Assembly: GCA_023263735.1 (NCBI GenBank)
Contig: JALQUQ010000120.1
Span: forward strand, 1 to 7,960
Source of the DNA: Paracoccaceae bacterium
GTDB lineage: Bacteria; Pseudomonadota; Alphaproteobacteria; Rhodobacterales; Rhodobacteraceae
Reading direction: 5' to 3'
Length of the DNA stretch: 7,960 nt
The position numbers were made by a program, and so were the translations under genes. Below are positions 1 to 5,331 of this stretch, piece after piece; within the stretch, counting starts at the first letter, position 1; the number at the start of each line of letters is the position of its first letter. The notes below the pieces were generated by a model, which worked only from the letters and a program-made list of their open reading frames with translations, ran no database searches and was not told where the DNA came from.

Positions 1-647
1 GTGTGGCGGGCACCGGAAAATTCATCTGCATCGGCCTGAACTACGCCGACCACGCCGCCGAATCCGGCATGGCCGTGCCGCCGGAACCGGTGATTTTCAT
101 GAAGGCCACCTCGGCCATCTGCGGCCCGAACGACCCGATCATCATCCCCCGCGGGTCGGAAAAAACCGATTGGGAGGTTGAACTGGCCGTCATCATCGGC
201 ACCAAGGCGAAATACGTCTCCGAAGCCGATGCGATGTCCTATGTCGCCGGTTACGCCGTCACCAACGACGTCTCGGAACGCGCCTTCCAGACCGAACGTG
301 CGGGCCAATGGACCAAGGGAAAATCCTGCGACAACTTTGGCCAATTGGGCCCCTGGCTTGTCACGCGGGACGAGGTTCCCGATCCGCAAAACCTGAAGAT
401 GTGGCTGACGCTGAATGGCCAAAAGATGCAGGATGGATCAACGAAAACAATGGTTTACGGGGTGTCCTTTCTGGTTCATTACCTCAGCCAGTTCATGACC
501 CTGCACCCCGGTGACGTCATCTCGACCGGCACGCCCCCGGGTGTGGGGCTGGGGATGAAACCGCCGCGCTATCTGCGGGCCGGAGAGGTGCTGGAACTGG
601 GCATCGACCGTCTGGGCCAGCAGCGTCAGGATGTGATTGCGGACTGA
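1..647 (+). CDS. Fumarylacetoacetate hydrolase family protein (5'-truncated), probable 2,4-diketo-3-deoxy sugar acid hydrolase
   Basis: This is the C-terminal part of an FAH-fold enzyme. The reading frame is open from the window edge (first full codon at 3, GTG read as internal Val), and family members are about 280 residues, so roughly 65-70 N-terminal residues lie outside. Visible family motifs, numbered from the codon at 3, are GLNYADHAAE (11-20), the metal-binding Glu pair in DWEVELA (E58, E60), the metal-binding Asp in TNDVSER (D89), the KGKSCDNFGQLGPW stretch (105-118) and GDVISTGTPPGVG near the C terminus. Family members cleave C-C bonds in diketo acids in the cytoplasm using Mg2+ or Mn2+. 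The next gene, a COG3618 lactonase-like enzyme, starts 3 bases after this stop. That pairing fits the L-fucose/L-rhamnose oxidative routes, where an FAH enzyme splits a 2,4-diketo-3-deoxy acid. Other FAH reactions, such as acylpyruvate hydrolysis, remain possible. The family call is firm; the substrate is inferred. Confidence 0.93.
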   Translation, partial: VAGTGKFICIGLNYADHAAESGMAVPPEPVIFMKATSAICGPNDPIIIPRGSEKTDWEVELAVIIGTKAKYVSEADAMSYVAGYAVTNDVSERAFQTERAGQWTKGKSCDNFGQLGPWLVTRDEVPDPQNLKMWLTLNGQKMQDGSTKTMVYGVSFLVHYLSQFMTLHPGDVISTGTPPGVGLGMKPPRYLRAGEVLELGIDRLGQQRQDVIAD

Positions 648-650
648 TCC

Positions 651-1499
651 ATGCGCCTGATCGACACCCATCAACACCTGATCCTGCGCGACCGCCTGTC
701 CTATTCCTGGGCCGAGACGATCCCGGCCTTGGCAGGGCGGTCCTTCACGCTGAACGACTATGCAGAGCTGACCTGCGACAAGGGCTTGATCGGGACGGTT
801 TTCATGGAAACCGCTGTCGATGATGTTGATTTCAAAGAAGAAGCTCGCCTTGTGGCGGGCTTTGTCAAATCGGGCGCGGTGCTGGGCCAGATCGCCAGTT
901 GCCGCCCCGAAGACGAAAGCGGCTTTGACGCGTGGCTTGAAGAACTGCCCGAACTGGGGGTGGTGGGCCTGCGCCGGATTTTGCATGTGGTCGATGACGG
1001 CCTGTCGCAGACCGAAACCTTTCGCCGCAACCTGCGCAAGCTGGGGCGGACCGGGCTGCCGTTTGATCTGTGCGTCTTTGCCCGCCAACACCCGATTGCG
1101 TTGGACCTGATCCGGGCCTGCCCCGACCAAGTCTTTGTTCTGGATCACTTTGGCAACCCCGATATTGCCCATGACGGGTTTGAACCCTGGTTTCAGACCA
1201 TGCGCCAACTGGCGCAGAACCCTCAGATTTACGTGAAATTTTCGGGCATTACGGTCAATGCGCGGCCCGATCAGGTGAATGTGCCCGTGCTGCAACCCTA
1301 TGTGAATGCGCTGATTGATCTGTTTGGCGTCGGGCGCATTGTCTGGGGTGGCGATTGGCCGGTTTGCAATCTGGGATCGGGCTTGCCGGGGTGGATCGAT
1401 CTGACGCATGCTCTGCTGGATCACCTGACGCAGGAAGAGCGGCAGGCGATTGGATCGGACACTGCGCGCCAGCTTTGGACCCTGCCTGACCTCGGGTGA
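651..1499 (+). CDS. Amidohydrolase family 2 (COG3618) protein, probable sugar lactonase
   Basis: A 282-residue TIM-barrel metal-dependent hydrolase of the usual length for COG3618. The N-terminal strand carries the metal-binding HxH (IDTHQH, H7 and H9). Other likely active-site residues are H112 (RRILH), H147 (ARQHP), H166 (VLDHFGNP) and D235 (WGGDWPV), in the order expected for the L-fuconolactonase/L-rhamnonolactonase branch. Characterised relatives hydrolyse aldonolactones to aldonates in the cytoplasm; others act on 4-sulfomuconolactone or 2-pyrone-4,6-dicarboxylate. The start ATG lies 3 bases after the stop of the FAH gene with no strong Shine-Dalgarno, so translational coupling is likely. 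Next to an FAH-family enzyme and a sugar importer, a lactonase role in non-phosphorylating sugar oxidation is the best guess. The family is clear; the exact lactone is not determined. Confidence 0.9.
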   Translation: MRLIDTHQHLILRDRLSYSWAETIPALAGRSFTLNDYAELTCDKGLIGTVFMETAVDDVDFKEEARLVAGFVKSGAVLGQIASCRPEDESGFDAWLEELPELGVVGLRRILHVVDDGLSQTETFRRNLRKLGRTGLPFDLCVFARQHPIALDLIRACPDQVFVLDHFGNPDIAHDGFEPWFQTMRQLAQNPQIYVKFSGITVNARPDQVNVPVLQPYVNALIDLFGVGRIVWGGDWPVCNLGSGLPGWIDLTHALLDHLTQEERQAIGSDTARQLWTLPDLG

Positions 1500-1544
1500 T
1501 CCGACCTTGCCGCAGCGTCCCATGACAGGGGGAGACGGTCGGCA

Positions 1545-2426
1545 ATGTCCGAAGTGGCGATGCGCATGGCGGTGCGCGATCTGTTGGGCCCGGATTTTCA
1601 CGGGGCGAGCTTGACGCTGGTCGAACGGCACGACCGTGACGATGGGGGGCAGGATCTGGTCTTTATGGGCATGGAGGACGAGCGGATCGAGGCCACGTGG
1701 TTTCCCTCGGATCGCCCCGACCCGCAGCCCGCGATCCTTTATTGCCATGCCCATGGCGTGCGTTACGAGATTGGGCGAAAGGAGTTGACCGACGGTCGTC
1801 CGGCACTTCTGTCGCCATGGCTTCCTGATCTAAGGGCCCGGGGTTATTCGGTTTTTGTGCTTGAGATGCCCTGCTTTGGCAGCAGATCGGCCATGGCCGA
1901 AGCCGCCTTGGCCAAGGCGCGACTGTGGCAGGGGCGGGTGCTCTTTGGCCAGATGCTGGGCGAATTGCGGGCCGCGGTTCATTGGCTGCAAGATCAGCCA
2001 CAGGTGCGGCGCGACAAGATTGCGGCCTTGGGCATTTCGATGGGGGGCACGCTGGCGTGGTGGCTTGCGGCGATGGATCAGCGGATTTCGGCGGTGGTGG
2101 CGCTGTGCTGTCTGGCCGATATGGGCGCGATGATCGAAAGCGGCGCCCATGATGGCCACGGCCCCTATATGACGGTGCCCGGCCTTTTGAAACTGGCGCG
2201 CACCGGACAAGTGGCCGGTCTGATCGCGCCGCGGCCCCTGTTCGTGGGGGCGGGGCTGCAAGATTGGAGCACGCGAGAGCCCGCATTTTCGATCCTGCGC
2301 AGCGATCTGGAGCGGGCCTATGGCCCGGAGGGGGCGGTGCGATTCCATGTAGAAGCCGATCTTGGCCATCAGGAAACGGCCGCGATGCGCCAAGCGGCCC
2401 TGCGTTTTCTGGAAGAAGCTCTATAA
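1545..2426 (+). CDS. Alpha/beta-hydrolase, dienelactone hydrolase/acetyl-xylan-esterase-like
   Basis: A 293-residue alpha/beta-hydrolase without a signal peptide, so probably cytoplasmic. The nucleophile elbow GISMGG places the catalytic Ser at S165. D240 (GAGLQDWS) and H275 (DLGHQE) complete a triad in the right order and spacing. The HAHG segment after the early strand AILYC (about 66-73) is in the usual oxyanion-hole position. A GGGGGAG ribosome binding site at 1528-1534, 10 bases upstream, supports the ATG at 1545 over ATGs a few codons inside. The gene follows the lactonase by 45 bases on the same strand, and no terminator is visible before it, so it likely belongs to the upstream catabolic unit. 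The family includes esterases, deacetylases and lactonases. An esterase removing acyl groups from the imported sugar is a reasonable but untested idea. The fold and triad are clear; the substrate is unknown. Confidence 0.87.
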   Translation: MSEVAMRMAVRDLLGPDFHGASLTLVERHDRDDGGQDLVFMGMEDERIEATWFPSDRPDPQPAILYCHAHGVRYEIGRKELTDGRPALLSPWLPDLRARGYSVFVLEMPCFGSRSAMAEAALAKARLWQGRVLFGQMLGELRAAVHWLQDQPQVRRDKIAALGISMGGTLAWWLAAMDQRISAVVALCCLADMGAMIESGAHDGHGPYMTVPGLLKLARTGQVAGLIAPRPLFVGAGLQDWSTREPAFSILRSDLERAYGPEGAVRFHVEADLGHQETAAMRQAALRFLEEAL

Positions 2427-2430
2427 GTAG

Positions 2431-2473
2431 ATCAATTGTGTATCAATATTTGGCTTTTTGATGTATTTTTGAT
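2431..2473. promoter_or_regulatory. Candidate operator: symmetric array of four ATCAA/TTGAT half-sites
   Basis: ATCAA occurs at 2431-2435 and 2442-2446, and its reverse complement TTGAT at 2458-2462 and 2469-2473. Each pair is spaced 11 bases (about one helical turn), and the four sites are exactly symmetric about position 2452. The right-hand pair is part of an 8-base direct repeat, TTTTTGAT, at 2455-2462 and 2466-2473. The block lies in the only AT-rich gap of the window, just upstream of the importer operon. This arrangement suits a dimer or tetramer of a transcriptional regulator. No regulator gene is in the window, so the protein family is unknown. Confidence 0.45.
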
Positions 2474-2502
2474 TGACCAATGATGGGGGCCTGCGTCAAC
2501 AT
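2473..2502 (+). promoter_or_regulatory. Weak candidate promoter of the importer operon
   Basis: TTGACC at 2473-2478 is a good match to a sigma-70 -35 box. The -10 positions 17-18 bases further on (around 2496-2502, TCAACAT) match poorly, as would fit a promoter that needs an activator. The -35 box abuts the symmetric half-site array. A start near 2508 would give a leader of about 35 bases. A different start site within the AT-rich gap is equally possible. Confidence 0.25.
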
Positions 2503-2535
2503 CCCTTCAAATGCCGACAAAAGGCATTGATGGGA
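2502..2535 (+). promoter_or_regulatory. Leader stem-loop overlapping the Shine-Dalgarno of the binding-protein gene
   Basis: AATGCC (2510-2515) pairs with GGCATT (2523-2528) around a 7-base loop. Below a bulged A2509, C2508-G2529 and T2507-A2530 pair. After a T-T mismatch, TCCC (2502-2505) pairs with GGGA (2532-2535). The last pairs cover the first half of the GGGAGGA ribosome binding site (2532-2538) of the ATG at 2542. The pairing is read by eye; its stability was not computed. Confidence 0.4.
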
Positions 2536-2541
2536 GGATAC

Positions 2542-3825
2542 ATGACACAGATTTTGAGAACTGCCGGCAAGGCGGGGGCTTGGGCTACGGTATCGGTGAT
2601 CGCTTTGGGCGCCACCTCGGCGCTGGCGGGCGAAGTCAGCCTGATGATCTCGGATGTCGATGGCAAGGCCGCCATCGTGCAAGAGCTGGTGGACCGCTAC
2701 AAGGCGGTTGATCCGAGCCTTGACATCAAGCTGAACGTGGTGGGTTACGACGTGATCCGCGAACAGCTTCCGGTGCAGCTTGAGGCGGGCACGGGCCCGG
2801 ATATCGCCTTTGTCACCAACCTTGGCGGTCTGAACCCCTATTACCTTGACCTGACGCCCTATGTGGATGCCGCCGCTTGGGAAGCGGCCTATGGCAAGGT
2901 CTTGCCGTGGTATCGCGCGGGCAAGCCGGATGGGATCTTTGGCTTCCATACCGAAATGACAGTCACGGGCCCCTATGTGAACCTGACGATGTTCGAAGAG
3001 GCCGGGGTCGAATTGCCGGCAGCGGGCGCAACCTGGGATGATTGGGCGGCCGCAACCGCGCAAGTCAAGGAAAAGACTGGGTCTTATGCCGGTATGGTGA
3101 TGGACCGTTCGGGCCACCGCATGGCGGGCCCGGCCATGTCTTATGGCGCGAAATACTTTGACGATGCGGGCAAGCTGGTGGTGGACGAAGGCTTCAAGAC
3201 CTTTGCCGCCAAGATGATCCAGTGGCACGAAGAGGGCCTGATGCCGCCGGATATCTGGCCGGCTGTTTCGGGGTCGAAATACGCCAACGGCAACGAGATG
3301 TTCTTTAATCAGGATACGCCGTTCTACATGTCGGGGTCGTGGAACACCGGCAACGTGCAGAAAAACGTGGGCGACAAGTTCGACTGGTCGGTCGTTCCGG
3401 TTCCCTGCGGTCCGGCTGGCTGCGGTGTGATGCCGGGCGGCGCGGGACTGGTGGGCTTTAAGGCCACGAAAGAGCCGGAAGCGGTGGCCAAGTTCATCGA
3501 CTGGATGGCGTCGAAAGACATCGCCAAGGAATGGTACACCCGCACCTATGCAATTCCGGCCCATGCCGAGCTGCAAAAGGAAGGGCTGGACTATGTTGGC
3601 GCGGGCGCGAATGAAGGTGTGGCCAATGGCCTGACCGCCTTTACCCAGATGGTTGCCGCCGCCGCTGAACAGACCCCGCAGGCCTTTGCGCTGCAGGGCA
3701 GCCCGGTGAACACCATCATCTTCAACGCCACGGTCCAGTATCTGAGCGCGGCGATGAACAAGGAACTGACCTTGGACGAGGCCATCGCCAAGATCACCGA
3801 AGAAGTCAACAAGAACGCCAACTGA
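2542..3825 (+). CDS. ABC transporter substrate-binding protein, carbohydrate type (family 1 SBP)
   Basis: A 427-residue periplasmic binding protein of normal length for the sugar (UgpB/MalE-like) group. The ATG at 2542 has GGGAGGA 3 bases upstream and opens directly into a Sec signal peptide: basic start, hydrophobic core WATVSVIALGATSALA, likely cleavage after Ala at about residue 29 (SALA|GEV). The frame is open upstream to another ATG at 2473, but that start would put 23 polar residues before the signal peptide and has no comparable ribosome site. Typical SBP features follow: AGTGPDIAF in the first lobe, an aromatic-rich cleft, FYMSGSWNTG, and GGAGLVGFKATKEPEAVAKFIDWM in the second lobe. 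The mature protein has only two cysteines, C289 and C294, in CGPAGC. It delivers substrate to the permease pair encoded downstream. An oligo- or monosaccharide ligand is expected from the family; which one cannot be read. Confidence 0.93.
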   Translation: MTQILRTAGKAGAWATVSVIALGATSALAGEVSLMISDVDGKAAIVQELVDRYKAVDPSLDIKLNVVGYDVIREQLPVQLEAGTGPDIAFVTNLGGLNPYYLDLTPYVDAAAWEAAYGKVLPWYRAGKPDGIFGFHTEMTVTGPYVNLTMFEEAGVELPAAGATWDDWAAATAQVKEKTGSYAGMVMDRSGHRMAGPAMSYGAKYFDDAGKLVVDEGFKTFAAKMIQWHEEGLMPPDIWPAVSGSKYANGNEMFFNQDTPFYMSGSWNTGNVQKNVGDKFDWSVVPVPCGPAGCGVMPGGAGLVGFKATKEPEAVAKFIDWMASKDIAKEWYTRTYAIPAHAELQKEGLDYVGAGANEGVANGLTAFTQMVAAAAEQTPQAFALQGSPVNTIIFNATVQYLSAAMNKELTLDEAIAKITEEVNKNAN

Positions 3826-3840
3826 GGCGAAAAAGACCTT

Positions 3841-3872
3841 GGCATCGCGCGGGGGTCACCTCGCGCGATGTT
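3841..3872 (+). terminator. Intercistronic stem-loop after the binding-protein gene (attenuator or mRNA stabiliser)
   Basis: CATCGCGCG (3843-3851) pairs perfectly with CGCGCGATG (3862-3870). The stem extends by two G-U pairs outside and by one G-U and two G-C pairs inside, closing on a GTCA tetraloop (3855-3858). Only three T follow, so complete rho-independent termination is unlikely. Hairpins in this position are common in binding-protein operons, where they keep SBP mRNA abundant relative to the permease message. Confidence 0.6.
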
Positions 3873-3904
3873 TGCTGTAAGGGGCAAGGGAAGAGGGGCG
3901 GCAC

Positions 3905-5329
3905 ATGACTTTGGCGGGCATTCTGGCGCTGGCGATTGCCGTCCTGTGGCTGGGCGGCGGCTCGATCTGGTTGCTGAAAAACCGGGGCTATCGGCTGGCG
4001 CAGACGCATGTCTTTGCGATGGATCTGATCGGGTTTCCGGTGGAATTTGCGCAAAGGGTGTTTGGTCGGGGCGGCGTGCCCTATGCTTTGCTGATGCCGA
4101 ACCTGTTGATCTTTGGCTTCTTCACCTTTTTGCCGATGATCCTGAACTTTTACGTCAGCTTTACCGGTGGATCGTCGATCGTGCTGTTCGATCGGCCATG
4201 GGTGGGCTTTGACAATTACTCGGGCATCTTTGATTGCGAAACGATCCTGAGCCCGCGCACCTGCGCCAATTCCGGGTTCAACTTCTGGACGGCGCTGTTC
4301 AACTCATTGATCTTTGTGGCCATTCAGGTGCCGATCCTGTGTGTCGTTGCCTTGGCGACCGCGCTTGTCGTCAATCGCGATATTCGCGGCCGGGGCTTTT
4401 GGCGGGCGATGTTCTTTTATCCGGTGATGCTGTCGCCGGTGGTGATTGCCAATATCTGGAACTGGGTCTTGCACCGCAAGGGCGTGTTGAATGACACGCT
4501 GGGCGGTACGGCCGACGCGATCACCGGTTTGGCCGGGATGACGGGGTTCGACATCTTTGCCACCGTGCTGATGGCGATTTTTCTGTTGATCACGCTGGAG
4601 CGTGCGGTGCGCAGCTCGGCCGATCCGTCGCTGGCATGGACCTTTGTCTTTGCCGGGTTGATCTGGCTGGTGATCGGCTGGGCCAATCCTTTGTCGCTGT
4701 TGGGGATGGCGTCGTCTTTCTGGCTGGGGCTGGCGGTTGCGGCCGTGCTGGTCTGGTCGGTTGCGACCGTGCGTCCCTTTGCCCGGGGGGTGGTGCTGGC
4801 GGCAGGGGTGGTGGCCATCGCGCTTTTGCTGACGATCCAGTTTGACAGCGTGTTTGATTTTGGCGGGTTCCGCCCGGTCAATTGGCTGGTCACGCCCAAC
4901 ACCGGCTGGCCGATGTTCTGGCTGGTGTTTGTGTTTTGCTGGAGCCATATGGGCTTTTACATGCTGATCCTGCTGGCCGGGTTGCAGGCCATTCCGCGCG
5001 ATCTGTATGAGGCGGCAAAGATGGATGCGACCCGCCCGGCGCGCGCTTTCTGGCGGATCACGCTGCCCTTGGTCATGCCCACGCTGATCGTTGTGCTGGT
5101 GCTGTCGCTGATCCGGGGCTTTCAGGTCTTTGACGAGGTCTGGCTGTTGACCGGGGGCGGGCCGGGGCGCGAAACCTTTATGCTGGTGCAAAACATCTAT
5201 GAAACCGCCTTTATCGGCCAGACGCCCGATTACGGTGCGGCGGCGGCGGGGTCGGTTCTGATGGCCATCGTGATTGCCGTCTTTACCTTTCTGCAATTGT
5301 TCCTGACCCGCCGTCAGTCGGAGCTTTGA
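3905..5329 (+). CDS. Carbohydrate ABC transporter permease, MalF/UgpA type, unusually long
   Basis: An inner-membrane permease of 474 residues; the group is usually about 300. GAGGGG at 3893-3898, 6 bases upstream, supports the start. Core segments are recognisable: first core helix 59-84, helices near 133-159 and 168-190, a helix near 332-358, the EAA loop EAAKMDATRP starting at E369 with ...FWRITLPLVMP, and helices near 389-410 and 445-470. Two parts are extra. One is an N-terminal hydrophobic segment (3-25) followed by a basic stretch. The other is an insertion of about 120 residues (203-322) between the third and fourth core helices, with four hydrophobic segments near 217-231, 243-260, 265-289 and 296-311. 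The even number keeps the topology of the core. The first periplasmic loop has C111 and C120. It should pair with the second permease, 2 bases downstream, and the ATPase to move sugar inward. Confidence 0.92.
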   Translation: MTLAGILALAIAVLWLGGGSIWLLKNRGYRLAQTHVFAMDLIGFPVEFAQRVFGRGGVPYALLMPNLLIFGFFTFLPMILNFYVSFTGGSSIVLFDRPWVGFDNYSGIFDCETILSPRTCANSGFNFWTALFNSLIFVAIQVPILCVVALATALVVNRDIRGRGFWRAMFFYPVMLSPVVIANIWNWVLHRKGVLNDTLGGTADAITGLAGMTGFDIFATVLMAIFLLITLERAVRSSADPSLAWTFVFAGLIWLVIGWANPLSLLGMASSFWLGLAVAAVLVWSVATVRPFARGVVLAAGVVAIALLLTIQFDSVFDFGGFRPVNWLVTPNTGWPMFWLVFVFCWSHMGFYMLILLAGLQAIPRDLYEAAKMDATRPARAFWRITLPLVMPTLIVVLVLSLIRGFQVFDEVWLLTGGGPGRETFMLVQNIYETAFIGQTPDYGAAAAGSVLMAIVIAVFTFLQLFLTRRQSEL

Positions 5330-5331
5330 TC

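Noticed and set aside
3..5. GTG at position 3 as a true start codon for the FAH-family gene
   Set aside because: Family members have about 65-70 more residues upstream, and GTGKFICIGLNY is an internal conserved strand, so this is an internal Val codon at a cut edge.
438..1754. A 438-codon open frame on the minus strand across the FAH, lactonase and esterase genes
   Set aside because: It is antisense to three genes with clear family motifs. Its translation is rich in Arg, Gln, Pro and His with no recognisable domain, as expected from a shadow frame in GC-rich DNA.
2473..2541. Upstream in-frame ATG as the start of the binding protein
   Set aside because: It would add 23 polar residues before an otherwise perfect signal peptide. 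The GGGAGGA site sits just before the ATG at 2542, and this region also holds the leader hairpin.
2443..3576. A 377-codon minus-strand frame opposite the binding-protein gene
   Set aside because: The sense strand encodes a full SBP with signal peptide. The antisense product is His/Arg-rich, shows no domain and lacks a convincing ribosome site.
4304..5296. A 330-codon minus-strand frame opposite the first permease
   Set aside because: Its Gln/His/Arg/Pro-rich composition is the reverse complement of a hydrophobic membrane protein. There is no domain or ribosome site.
5326..5331. TTG start for the second permease
   Set aside because: The ATG two codons later has better spacing from GGAG at 5320-5323.
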